Of a stretch of DNA of 29,154 nt, positions 1-7,609 are shown one piece after another; the first letter of the stretch is position 1; the number at the start of each line of letters is the position of its first letter. Below the pieces are notes generated by a model that was given only the letters and a program-made list of their open reading frames with translations, was not told the origin of the DNA and ran no database searches. Origin of the DNA: Clostridiales bacterium UBA7103 (GTDB taxonomy: Bacteria; Bacillota; Clostridia; Oscillospirales; Oscillospiraceae); NCBI GenBank assembly GCA_002493305.1, contig DKYJ01000010.1, forward strand, positions 25,198-54,351, in the 5' to 3' direction. The position numbers and the translations under genes are program-made.

Positions 1-119
1 GTAGTTAAAAACTGTCAAACTTTGAGGATTTTTTAACGGGACAATTTCGGGCTAAGGAAGAAACAGGAAGGCGCAAAATGTTTGTTTTTTTGTCCAAAGC
101 CGGATAAAGCTGTTTCTTT

Positions 120-149
120 TTGACACGGCAGCCGGGAAATCTGTACTAT
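120..149 (+). promoter_or_regulatory. Candidate sigma-A promoter of the first permease
   Basis: A perfect -35 (TTGACA, 120-125) lies 18 bases before a weaker -10 (TACTAT, 144-149). Transcription would begin near 156 and leave a leader of about 100 bases before the start at 259. The leader contains a small hairpin, CAGAG-AGA-CTCTG, at about 209-221. Bases 1-119 show no convincing gene. The -10 matches consensus at only four of six positions. Confidence 0.45.
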
Positions 150-258
150 ATTATCACAGATATACGCCATGGGCGGGCGTATTCGAGGCAAAACAGAGTA
201 TGCGGCTGACAGAGAGACTCTGATACTCTTGTTAATTAAAAATATGGGAGATGTAAAA

Positions 259-1719
259 ATGCAAAACAAGAAAGTATCCCCTGGCAAATGGGTCGCTCTG
301 GTCATAGGCCTGCTGTTCATGTTTGTGACCGGTATTGTTGCGCCTCCTGCCGGACTGAGTCAGGCGGGATTTCAGGTCATCGGTATTTTGATAGGCGCAA
401 TTATCCTCTTCCTCACTTGGGGAACGGGCTGGCCCAGCATGATGATAGTATTCGCACTGATGACAGTAGACGGGCTTACCGCCGCCAAGGTCACTCAGGC
501 TACTTTTGGCAACAACACCGCCGTGTTCCTCGTTTTCTGCATGATGCTGGCTGCCTGCCTGACAAAGAGCGGAGCTGCCCGGCGTATCGCCGTGTGGTTT
601 TTGACCAATAAGCTCTCACGCAAAAGCCCCTGGTGGACGGTTGTCATGTTTATGGTGGCAAATTTCATACTCAACTATGTTCTGTCCTCCGCAGCAACGG
701 TCTTTGTTATGCTGCCAATCGCCATTGAGATCCTTGAGGGCGTTGGTCTTAAGAAGGAAGACCATGACCCCATTTCTGTTGTGCTGATGCTGGGCTTTTT
801 GGTGACCGCCCTTACGGCCAACGCCGGCAACCCCATATCCCACGCGACCACTCTTCAAGGCTTCAACGCTTATAACTCCTATGTCGGCGAGACTATGGAT
901 TTCTTCACCTACTGCGCGGTAGGCACTCCCGTGGCTCTGGTCACTTCTCTGGTATTCTTCCTGGTCGTCAAGTTTATCTGGCGTCCCGATGTGTCCATGC
1001 TCAAGAACATCGACTATGATGCACTTGCGGCAACCGTCGGCCCGCAGACCAAGAAAGAGAAAATTTCTGTGGTATTCTATGTTATCTGCGTCATTTTGTG
1101 GATGATGCCCGGTGTGAGCAAATATCTCTTCCCCTCCGCCGCCGGATTCTTCGCCAAGATTATCGACTGCCTGCCCCCGCTTGCGGCGCTGTTCCTGATG
1201 AACTTCATCAAGGTCGACGGCGAGCCTGTTCTTGCTTGGAAGGACGCTGTCGCCTCGGTCAACTGGCCGTCCTATATGTTCATCGCTGCCATCATGGGCC
1301 TTGGCTCTTTCATGGGCAACGCCGACATCGGCATCCCCGCGTGGATGTCCGGCGTGCTTTCCCCGGTATTCTCCCACATCAGCCCCTTTGTGTTCCTGTG
1401 TGCGATGGTACTCATTGCAGACCTGCTCACGAACTTCACCTCCAATGTCGTCACCATCAACGTGGTCATGGCTATCGGTATGCCCCTTGCTCTGGGCGTG
1501 TACAGTGATTCTGTCAGCCCCCTGCTCACCTGCATCCTCATCACCCTTGCGGCGAACAACGGATGGACCACCGCTCCCGCGAACCCCTCCGCCGCCGTTA
1601 TCTACGGCTACGGCTGGGTCGATGACAAGAGCATGCTCAAGTATGGCCTGCTCACGGCGATGCTGCATGTTGTGCTGACTATGACCCTCGGCTATGCAAT
1701 CGGCAACGCATTGATTTGA
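259..1719 (+). CDS. SLC13/DASS-type anion permease (first paralog)
   Basis: Polytopic inner-membrane carrier of 486 residues, probably sodium-coupled uptake of a small organic anion (carboxylate). About a dozen hydrophobic segments alternate with short loops. The Asn/Gly/Ser/Thr-rich stretches AGNPISHATT and TNFTSNVVT sit where DASS carriers have their paired SNT-type hairpin motifs; NNGWTTAPANP lies near the C-terminus. I chose the ATG at 259 because GGGAG (246-250) is 8 bases upstream; the in-frame ATG at 244 has no such site. This start also gives exactly the length of the second paralog at 2944, which aligns without gaps and is identical at roughly half of positions. The next gene, a ketopantoate-reductase-family dehydrogenase, follows after 28 bases, so co-transcription is likely. 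Codons here favour C-ending forms (ATC, AAC) more than in the second copy. The family call is firm; the substrate is unknown. Confidence 0.85.
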   Translation: MQNKKVSPGKWVALVIGLLFMFVTGIVAPPAGLSQAGFQVIGILIGAIILFLTWGTGWPSMMIVFALMTVDGLTAAKVTQATFGNNTAVFLVFCMMLAACLTKSGAARRIAVWFLTNKLSRKSPWWTVVMFMVANFILNYVLSSAATVFVMLPIAIEILEGVGLKKEDHDPISVVLMLGFLVTALTANAGNPISHATTLQGFNAYNSYVGETMDFFTYCAVGTPVALVTSLVFFLVVKFIWRPDVSMLKNIDYDALAATVGPQTKKEKISVVFYVICVILWMMPGVSKYLFPSAAGFFAKIIDCLPPLAALFLMNFIKVDGEPVLAWKDAVASVNWPSYMFIAAIMGLGSFMGNADIGIPAWMSGVLSPVFSHISPFVFLCAMVLIADLLTNFTSNVVTINVVMAIGMPLALGVYSDSVSPLLTCILITLAANNGWTTAPANPSAAVIYGYGWVDDKSMLKYGLLTAMLHVVLTMTLGYAIGNALI

Positions 1720-1747
1720 CTTGCGGCTTGACAGGAGGTATAATCCA

Positions 1748-2707
1748 ATGAAAATAGCTTTTCTCGGCGCCGGGGCTACCGGCAGCGTGTTTGCATCTTA
1801 CCTTAAGCTGGGCGGAGCTGACGATATTTGGCTCATTGACCTGTATAAGGAGCATATGGACGCGGTGCGTGACCATGGCCTTGTTATGAGGGATCACAAC
1901 GGCGAGCATCATATTGACGGCTTCCACACGGCATATTCCGCCGAGGAGGTCGGCCCGGTGGATGTGCTGGTCGTGCTGACGAAATCCACACACACTATTT
2001 CCGCGCTCTCCGGCGCGCGCTGCTGCATCACCGAAAAGACCGCTGTCATCTCACTGCAAAACGGCCTTGGCAACGACCTTGACCTTGAGCAGTTTGTCGA
2101 CCCCAAGCAGGTTGGCTGCGGCTGCGGCAGAATTGGCACTGTGCTTGAAGGCCCCGGTGTGTGCGTCTCCAAGCCCGCGCAGGGTATAGTCAACATGTAT
2201 ATCGGCCCTGTGGCAGGAGGGGAGATCGCGGCTGCCGCCTGCAAGTTTTTCGCTGAGTGTTTCCTAAAGGGCGGGCTGAACGCGGAGTACATGGAGGATG
2301 TGCGCCCGGCTTTGTGGAAAAAAGCGGCGTCAAACAGCGGCTTTAACACCGTATGTGCCGTGCTGCGCATGACCATGAAGCAGGTATATGAGGACGAAAA
2401 CGCTCTCGGCCTTGTGAAGAAGATCCTCAAAGAGGCCAGTGACACTGCCGCTGCTCTGGGCGTTGCGGAGAATATGTACGACGGTCTTGTCAGTGATATT
2501 CCCAAGACAGTCGCGAGTTATGGGGATTATTACCCCTCCCTCGCTCAAGACATGCTGATCTACAAGCGCCCCACCGAGGTGAATACCCTCTCCGGTGCGA
2601 TCGCGCGATTCGGAGATATTGCTGGTGTGGAGACGCCCGTATGCGATGTCCTGTCGCAGACCGTGCGCGCTATGCAGGCAAACTACGACAAGCTCTATAA
2701 GGATTAA
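1748..2707 (+). CDS. Ketopantoate reductase (PanE/ApbA) family dehydrogenase
   Basis: Cytoplasmic 319-residue oxidoreductase. Family members reduce 2-keto acids such as ketopantoate to the hydroxy acid with NAD(P)H. The N-terminus is a Rossmann fold with GAGATGS (residues 7-13). ISLQNGLGN (101-109) matches the family's LQNG segment. In the C-terminal helical domain the catalytic Lys is in LWKKAASN (191 or 192), with Asn196 and Asn200; RPTEVNTLSG (274-283) carries the conserved Glu277. The second beta strand ends in an acidic residue (LIDLYK, Asp31) where NADP-dependent PanE proteins usually have a basic one, which hints at NAD(H). The ATG at 1748 has AGGAGG at 1733-1738. It sits between two anion permeases, so I infer that it acts on a transported keto or hydroxy acid rather than making pantothenate: no panB, panC or panD is nearby. 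Family firm, substrate open. Confidence 0.85.
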   Translation: MKIAFLGAGATGSVFASYLKLGGADDIWLIDLYKEHMDAVRDHGLVMRDHNGEHHIDGFHTAYSAEEVGPVDVLVVLTKSTHTISALSGARCCITEKTAVISLQNGLGNDLDLEQFVDPKQVGCGCGRIGTVLEGPGVCVSKPAQGIVNMYIGPVAGGEIAAAACKFFAECFLKGGLNAEYMEDVRPALWKKAASNSGFNTVCAVLRMTMKQVYEDENALGLVKKILKEASDTAAALGVAENMYDGLVSDIPKTVASYGDYYPSLAQDMLIYKRPTEVNTLSGAIARFGDIAGVETPVCDVLSQTVRAMQANYDKLYKD

Positions 2708-2789
2708 TAAAAACATAGGGAGCGATGCTTGCCATCACTCAGACTGTTTACAAAGCTCTCGACAGTGTGTAAGTTTGCATGGGGAGAGG

Positions 2790-2819
2790 GCGGAGAGGGG
2801 ACGGGAATCCCCTTTCCGC
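2790..2819. repeat. Hairpin with 11-base arms
   Basis: The left arm at 2790-2800 (GCGGAGAGGGG) can pair with the right arm at 2809-2819 (CCCCTTTCCGC), with one G-U pair and an 8-base loop. There is no T-run after it, so it is not an ordinary terminator. It is part of the structured segment before the second permease. Confidence 0.55.
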
Positions 2820-2831
2820 GTTCAATCTATG

Positions 2832-2868
2832 GTTTATAGATGAGTATTTTTAATACTCATCTATAAAC
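2832..2868. repeat. Perfect 17-base inverted repeat, 3-base loop
   Basis: The arms at 2832-2848 and 2852-2868 are exact reverse complements (GTTTATAGATGAGTATT and its complement) around TTT. The arms are AT-rich and no T-run follows on either strand, so this is either a cruciform or operator-like site or an RNA hairpin inside the repeat-bounded segment. Confidence 0.75.
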
Positions 2869-2943
2869 ACTCAAGGTGTCGACCTTTGTCGACGCATTGA
2901 GCGATGCTTGCCATCACTCCCTTTCTTAAAATGAGGTATACAA

Positions 2944-4404
2944 ATGACAGACAGAAAGACATCTGTCGGCCAGTGGATAACGCTTTGCTTGTCTATCGCG
3001 TTGATATTAGCCGTAAAGCTCATGCCGCCCCCGGCGGGGCTGACGGCGGCTGGCTTTCAGATCCTGGGGATACTCGGCGTTGCGCTGATGCTTTTTTTAA
3101 GCTGGGGCACCGGCTGGCCGAGTATATTTATACTCGCGCTGATGATGACTGTGCCGGGGCTGTCGGTCTCGGCCGTGACAAGGGCCACCTTCGGCAATAA
3201 TACCGTTGTGTTCCTGCTGCTGTGCTTTATGTTGGCTGCCTGCCTTATAAACAGTGGGGTTGCCAGGCGCATAGCCATTTGGTTTCTGACGAATAAGCTC
3301 TCCCGCAAAAGCCCGTGGCTCACGGTTTTTATGTATTTCGCGGCGGTGTATGTGCTGGATTTTGTGCTGTCGGCGGCGGTGTGCATAATGATACTGCTGC
3401 CCATACTTCTCAGTATATTTGAGAGTGTGGAGCTTGACAGGGACAGACACATTCAGCTTTCGTCAATGCTGCTTTTGGGCACGGTTGTCGTGGCGCAGCT
3501 TGCTAACGGGGCAAATCCCATTTCCCACGCGGTGACTACTCAGGGCTTTTCTCTGTTTGAATCCTACACCGGTCAGGCAATGGACTTTTTCGGTTTCTGC
3601 GCCGTTGCAACGCCTGTTTCCATTATCGGCGCGGTGACGGTGTATCTGCTGCTGCGCTTCGTGTGGCGGCCCAATGTCAGCCCTCTATGCTCAATAGATT
3701 ATGATACCCTCGCTGCATCGTGCAGCCCCATGAGCAAACGGGAAAAGTGGTCGGTTTTCTTTTACGGCATGTGCGTGCTGCTGTGGCTGCTGCCGGGCTT
3801 GAGCAGCTATTTGATGCCATCTGTCGCGCCGTTTTTTGCAAAGATAAATAATTGCCTGCCGCCGCTTGCCGCGCTGTTTTTGATGAACTTTATCCGCGCC
3901 GACGGAAAGCCTGTGCTGGCCTGGGAAGAGGCTGTTAAGGGGATAAACTGGCCGACATTTATGTTTATTGCCTCGATAATGGGTTTCGGATCATTTATGG
4001 GCAACAGCGAGATAGGCTTGCCGCAGTGGATGTCCTCAGTGATGTCGCCGCTGTTTGACGGGGTGTCACCGCTGATGTTCCTTCTCGCAATGGTCACCAT
4101 AGTAAACCTGCTGACAAACTTCTGCTCAAACGCCGTGGCGCTGTCAGTGGTGTTTGCCGTAGCGATGCCATTGTGCATGACGGTGTACAGCGGAGCGTTA
4201 AGTCCAATGCTTACGGCAATTTTCATTACTTCATCGTCGCAAAATGGCTGGGCGACGGCTCCGGCCACGCCTACTGCCGCTGTGGCTTACGCTTCCGGCT
4301 GGGCGGATCAGCGCCTGATTTTGCGCTGGGGATTAATAATCATGCTGGTTCAGACAGCCGTATGCTTTGCTGTTGGCTTACCGTTGGCAAATGTCCTGTT
4401 ATGA
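2944..4404 (+). CDS. SLC13/DASS-type anion permease (second paralog)
   Basis: 486-residue polytopic membrane carrier with the same length, segment order and signature stretches as the first permease: WGTGWPS, FGNNT, FLTNKLSRKSPW, ANPISHAVT, LPPLAALFLMNFI and NGWATAPATPTAA. The ATG at 2944 has GAGG at 2933-2936. The substrate-contact stretches differ between copies (GANPISHAVTTQG here, AGNPISHATTLQG there; CSNAVALS here, TSNVVTIN there), which suggests related but not identical ligands or different affinities. Codons here use more ATA/ATT and G-ending forms than the first copy, so the duplication does not look recent. It is separated from the dehydrogenase by a 236-base structured spacer and ends at a strong terminator. 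The substrate is unknown. Confidence 0.85.
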   Translation: MTDRKTSVGQWITLCLSIALILAVKLMPPPAGLTAAGFQILGILGVALMLFLSWGTGWPSIFILALMMTVPGLSVSAVTRATFGNNTVVFLLLCFMLAACLINSGVARRIAIWFLTNKLSRKSPWLTVFMYFAAVYVLDFVLSAAVCIMILLPILLSIFESVELDRDRHIQLSSMLLLGTVVVAQLANGANPISHAVTTQGFSLFESYTGQAMDFFGFCAVATPVSIIGAVTVYLLLRFVWRPNVSPLCSIDYDTLAASCSPMSKREKWSVFFYGMCVLLWLLPGLSSYLMPSVAPFFAKINNCLPPLAALFLMNFIRADGKPVLAWEEAVKGINWPTFMFIASIMGFGSFMGNSEIGLPQWMSSVMSPLFDGVSPLMFLLAMVTIVNLLTNFCSNAVALSVVFAVAMPLCMTVYSGALSPMLTAIFITSSSQNGWATAPATPTAAVAYASGWADQRLILRWGLIIMLVQTAVCFAVGLPLANVLL

Positions 4405-4413
4405 ATAAAAAAG

Positions 4414-4443
4414 AAAAGTACAGCCTTGCGGCTGTACTTTTTT
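4414..4443. terminator. Bidirectional intrinsic terminator
   Basis: The arms AAAAGTACAGCC and GGCTGTACTTTT pair perfectly around TTGC and run into T on the + strand; the complement strand also has a T-rich run after the hairpin. It lies between convergent genes ending at 4404 (+) and 4450 (-) and can serve both. Confidence 0.85.
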
Positions 4444-4449
4444 GTCGGT

Positions 4450-5481
4450 TCACTTGAAGATGCGCTTTATCTCATCGTCTGTGAACTTTGTAAGAGCAGG
4501 AAAATCCATGTGAGCTTTATATACGCTCTCCATTTGGTCGTGCAGCGCTTTTGCCTGACGAAGCTTGAGATAAGCGAGCTCCATTAGCTTCCCATCAAGC
4601 TTTGCCGCTTCTCTCAGTTCTGCTCTATTCTCCTTGGGGATAGTTCCGCCAATCTTGATGCGCTGGGCATTTTCATAGTCGCCAAAGCCGACAAAGGCCA
4701 GAGAAAGGCCGGGGATAAGCACTGCCTCAAGCTGCTCAGGGTCAACAGGGGAGGGACAGCAGATAGTGTCCAGACCCCGGAGACGAGCTTCAGCCGCCGC
4801 ATATTTCAGCGCAGCTGATATATGGACAGCCGCACCCTCAAGGCGATAGATAAGTTTACATAATTTTGATATCTCATTGCACAGCCGATAATCTCCAAGG
4901 CAGCTTGCGGCTCTTATGAAGCGCGTTTGCTCTATGGCAGTGTCGGTGGCGGTGACGCCGTGTATCCTATCAAGGGCGGCGTTGATTTTCTTTTCAGCTG
5001 AAGCAGCCTCTTTATCCGATAAAGGAGAGGGGACAGCGGCAGAGCGCAGGGCGGCAGCGGCGCATATATATCCGTAGGCTTTGTCGTACAACGCTTTGTA
5101 GCTGCGGCTAATTTGGTTGACATAATATTTTTCTTCTGCTGTAAATGGCAGAGTTAAGAATTGCCCGATGTTCACATAGTCGGCATCTACGGCGAAACAA
5201 CGTGGCTCTCCAACATGGGGAGCGGTACCGTCCACCCAGGCTGTGCCAAGCTCCGGGATATACACACCGTCCAGCGAATCCGGGTCTCCGGAGCAGAGAA
5301 CATATTCCACATCGAAGCCATGCTTCTCCGCGGCCTCACCTATGCGCCTCATGAAGCCTGATTTGCCGGTGCCTGGGCCGCCCTTGATTATGTGCAGAAA
5401 TGCCCCCGCCGGAGGGAACTGATCATAAAGAGAATAAAAACCCTGTTTTGAATTTGCGCCTAAAAAATATGTTTTTACCAT
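4450..5481 (-). CDS. PRK06851-type P-loop ATPase with a degenerate second half
   Basis: 343-residue soluble protein. Walker A is GGPGTGKS at residues 34-41, followed by the CSGDPDSLDGVYIPELG block typical of the poorly understood PRK06851-type nucleotide-binding proteins, whose cellular role I cannot name. The region from about 210 to 268 aligns without gaps to residues 30-87, keeping PDPxxL- and IPxL-like features (CPSPVDPEQL, VLIPGLS). Where the first half has its P-loop, the second reads LEGAAVHIS, so that site has lost the phosphate-binding Gly/Lys. Family members as I remember them carry two P-loops. The start is the ATG at 5481 because AGGAGG sits at 5490-5495, 8 bases upstream. It appears to be a single gene with its own promoter, ending at a shared terminator. 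Family call good, function unknown. Confidence 0.7.
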   Translation of the reverse strand: MVKTYFLGANSKQGFYSLYDQFPPAGAFLHIIKGGPGTGKSGFMRRIGEAAEKHGFDVEYVLCSGDPDSLDGVYIPELGTAWVDGTAPHVGEPRCFAVDADYVNIGQFLTLPFTAEEKYYVNQISRSYKALYDKAYGYICAAAALRSAAVPSPLSDKEAASAEKKINAALDRIHGVTATDTAIEQTRFIRAASCLGDYRLCNEISKLCKLIYRLEGAAVHISAALKYAAAEARLRGLDTICCPSPVDPEQLEAVLIPGLSLAFVGFGDYENAQRIKIGGTIPKENRAELREAAKLDGKLMELAYLKLRQAKALHDQMESVYKAHMDFPALTKFTDDEIKRIFK

Positions 5482-5505
5482 TTGCGGCACCTCCTTACCA
5501 GAGAT

Positions 5506-5535
5506 ATTATATGCAGAGTATGCCCAAAACGGCAA
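5506..5535 (-). promoter_or_regulatory. Candidate promoter of the PRK06851-type gene
   Basis: Reading the minus strand, -35 TTGCCG (5535-5530) is 18 bases before a perfect -10 TATAAT (5511-5506), with the start codon about 25 bases further on. It directly abuts the terminator of the upstream gene. Confidence 0.5.
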
Positions 5536-5567
5536 AAAAACCGACGCTGTCATATGACAGCGTCGGT
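5533..5567 (-). terminator. Intrinsic terminator of the LxxG-arm gene
   Basis: A perfect 28-base palindrome at 5540-5567 (arms ACCGACGCTGTCAT and its complement) is followed on the minus strand by seven T. It lies 26 bases after the stop of the gene at 5593-7341. Confidence 0.85.
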
Positions 5568-5592
5568 CAAACTTGCTTTTAATGGCTGCTGA

Positions 5593-7341
5593 TCAGACGG
5601 CGGCCTTTTTTGTGGCGAGGTCAACGACTGCGTTGACGACAGCGACAATTGCCAGCACCGCACCGGCGGCAATTACTATTGCGGCAACTGTGGAGCCTGC
5701 GACTGCGGACATCACAGAACCGGCAACAGGAGTCAAAATAGCGGCGATAGCGGCGGCAACAGCAGCGATAGCGGAGACTATGCCAGCCACCTTGCTGGAA
5801 CCGATAAGACCGATAGCGCCGGCAACAAGAGCGACAACACCGGCTATGATAGCCAGAACCGCACCGACAGCGCGGAGCGTAAGCTCATGGGTGACAACAG
5901 TGCCGTTTTCACCGGAGAACTCTCTGGCGGCGGCGACAACGGCAAGACCCTGATCAATGTCAAGTATGCCCTTGCTGTCAAGGTACTTGAAGTCGGGGCC
6001 GAGCCTGTCGGCAATGCTCACAAGGTCGCCGTAAGTCTCACTGGCGAGGACAGTCTCAATGCCGTCGATAACCTGCTTCTGGCCGCTTTCATACTCATCA
6101 AGCTTAGCCTTACCGTCGGCAAGCTGCTTCTCAGCGTCATTGAGAGCCTTTTGACCTTCGTTGATGGTCTTCTCAGCTGCTTCAAGCTTCTCTTTGCCTT
6201 CTACGAGCTGACCTCTGCCATTGAGCAGAGTATCACGGCCAGCATAATATTCCTCAAGACCCTTGTTGTATTCATCAAGGCCGGCTTCGTATTCGTCAAG
6301 CTTAGCCTTACCGGCTTCGTATGAATCGACAAGGAGATATGCCTGATATGCCTGACCCATATTGGATGCAACGACAGGAACCTGCTTGTTGGCTTCGGAG
6401 GTAACCATGGCCGTTATATCAGCGGTTACAGCCCCAACTATCTGATTTCTAACTTCACCAACTACCGCGTTTGTAACTTTTTGTGTTATTTCATCGGAGA
6501 ATGCGCCAACCAGAATCTGGGTCTTTTCTTGGTCAGTCAATGTGCTCGGATCGTTATCACTGGAGGTGCAGGCGGCATGAATAGCCGCAGCTTTAGTTGC
6601 ATCGTCCTTACTCGCAATAACCTCCTGAATTATCTGGGGTTGGACTCTTGCCTGAATGGCGGCCATATTATCGATAGTGTTATATTGAGCAGTATATTTC
6701 TGGGTCAAAGACTGCTCGTAGTTAGCTTTAATTTGTTCGGTTACCTTGGGCACGACAACATCCTTTGCGGCCTGAACAGCAGCAGATGTAACCTCATCCG
6801 GGTTAGTGCTTCCTTTGGCATACTTATTCACTGCTTCATAGGCGGCCTTTCCAGTACCGTCCTTGTCGCTTTCAACAAATGCCTTTGCAGCGGGATAACT
6901 GGACTCATAAGCGGCGAGCTGAGCCTTACCGGCGAGATAAGCCTGTTTGTTTTGCTCAAGGGTTTCTCTGCCCTTGGCAAGCTTGGATTCAGCCTCTGAA
7001 AGCTTACTCAGACCGGCGTCGTACTCTTTCTGCTTTTCTTCCAGAGTTTTCTGGCCGGCGGTATACTCTTTTTTGCCGTCTTCCAGAGTTCTCTGGCCGT
7101 CCTCGTAATCCTTGGAGCCCTGCTCATAAGCGGCGAGGCCGTCGATATAAGCCTGCTTGTTTTCAGCCAGAGTATTCAGGCCATCCTCCAGCGTGGTAAG
7201 ATCCTCGTTGGACTTAACGCTCTTATCCTCCCAATATCCCTTGCAATCCAGCACATCGGCCAGACCGATGCCGCCGCCTACAAGGCCAAAGATAGAAGCA
7301 AGAATAAGAATAACGCTAAGAATCTTAACAGAACTTTTCAT
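5593..7341 (-). CDS. Membrane protein with two LxxG heptad-repeat coiled-coil arms
   Basis: 582 residues, function not recognised. An N-terminal hydrophobic helix (about 7-29) is followed by two long charged arms (about 47-145 and 337-430) built of seven-residue units of the LxxG/YxxG kind (YEQGSKDYEDGQRTLEDGK; LDEYEAGLDEYNKGLEEY). Between them is a helical, Ala/Thr/Val/Lys-rich section. The C-terminus (about 487-573) is Ala/Gly/Val-rich and could hold three membrane helices. Such heptads are known from YhgE/Pip-type proteins and as inserts in some FtsX-like permeases, but the rest of this protein does not show those domains to me. The arms would face outward and could fold back on each other as an antiparallel rod. 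The ATG at 7341 follows GGGAGG (7348-7353), 6 bases upstream. It appears monocistronic. Confidence 0.7.
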   Translation of the reverse strand: MKSSVKILSVILILASIFGLVGGGIGLADVLDCKGYWEDKSVKSNEDLTTLEDGLNTLAENKQAYIDGLAAYEQGSKDYEDGQRTLEDGKKEYTAGQKTLEEKQKEYDAGLSKLSEAESKLAKGRETLEQNKQAYLAGKAQLAAYESSYPAAKAFVESDKDGTGKAAYEAVNKYAKGSTNPDEVTSAAVQAAKDVVVPKVTEQIKANYEQSLTQKYTAQYNTIDNMAAIQARVQPQIIQEVIASKDDATKAAAIHAACTSSDNDPSTLTDQEKTQILVGAFSDEITQKVTNAVVGEVRNQIVGAVTADITAMVTSEANKQVPVVASNMGQAYQAYLLVDSYEAGKAKLDEYEAGLDEYNKGLEEYYAGRDTLLNGRGQLVEGKEKLEAAEKTINEGQKALNDAEKQLADGKAKLDEYESGQKQVIDGIETVLASETYGDLVSIADRLGPDFKYLDSKGILDIDQGLAVVAAAREFSGENGTVVTHELTLRAVGAVLAIIAGVVALVAGAIGLIGSSKVAGIVSAIAAVAAAIAAILTPVAGSVMSAVAGSTVAAIVIAAGAVLAIVAVVNAVVDLATKKAAV

Positions 7342-7352
7342 GCTTTTCCTCC

Positions 7353-7368
7353 CATAAAATAATTTATG
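7353..7368. repeat. Small inverted repeat in the LxxG-arm gene leader
   Basis: CATAAA-ATAA-TTTATG lies just upstream of, and touching, the ribosome site of the gene at 5593-7341. It could be an operator half-site pair or a weak RNA hairpin; it is short and AT-rich, so chance is possible. Confidence 0.3.
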
Positions 7369-7392
7369 TGGTTCATAACACAGACTATATCT

Positions 7393-7421
7393 ATGATACA
7401 TCAAACTGTCCTAAAAAACAA
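7393..7421 (-). promoter_or_regulatory. Possible promoter of the LxxG-arm gene
   Basis: On the minus strand TTGTTT (7421-7416) and TATCAT (7398-7393) are 17 bases apart, about 50 bases before the start codon. Another pairing (AGGACA with TATAGT) is nearly as good, so the exact promoter is uncertain. Confidence 0.3.
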
Positions 7422-7535
7422 GGGATTTTTTCGTTATCGACGTCTGCTTCTCACATTAATCAAAAATTGTATAACTACCCGCGGGAAACTGTTATTTAGT
7501 AAGCTGCTGAGGCATGACAGGACACGCCTTTATGC

Positions 7536-7564
7536 TTGAAAAACAGGCTGGGGAATGGTATAGT
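7536..7564 (+). promoter_or_regulatory. Sigma-A-type promoter of the dipeptidase gene
   Basis: TTGAAA (7536-7541) and TATAGT (7559-7564) have an ideal 17-base spacer and lie 45 bases before the start at 7610. The rest of the 7342-7609 gap holds the opposing promoter of the minus-strand gene and nothing else I can identify. Confidence 0.65.
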
Positions 7565-7609
7565 CGCATAGACAAAACTTTATTTTTGGCTCATAGGAGG
7601 GAAATGACA

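Larger units (their letters stand above)
2720..2919. repeat. Structured segment bounded by an exact 21-base direct repeat
   Basis: The same 21 bases occur at 2720-2740 and 2899-2919. Each copy is itself an imperfect palindrome, GAGCGATG-N5-CATCACTC with one mismatch. The flanking bases differ on both sides, so the repeat is exactly 21 bases. Between the copies are three further hairpins (listed separately where strong). No open frame in it looks like a gene. It fills most of the gap between the dehydrogenase and the second permease. It could be a REP/MITE-like element, an RNA regulatory element or the trace of a duplication. I see no further copy in the window. Confidence 0.7.

Noticed and set aside
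616..1668. 350-codon open frame on the minus strand inside the first permease gene
   Set aside because: Low-complexity His/Asp/Gly-rich product with no domain, explained by codon bias of the real gene on the other strand.
2832..2868. Intrinsic terminator after the dehydrogenase gene
   Set aside because: The hairpin is strong but AT-rich, and no T-run follows on either strand.
2720..2919. Minimal CRISPR array
   Set aside because: Only two repeats, a 158-base structured spacer and no cas genes.
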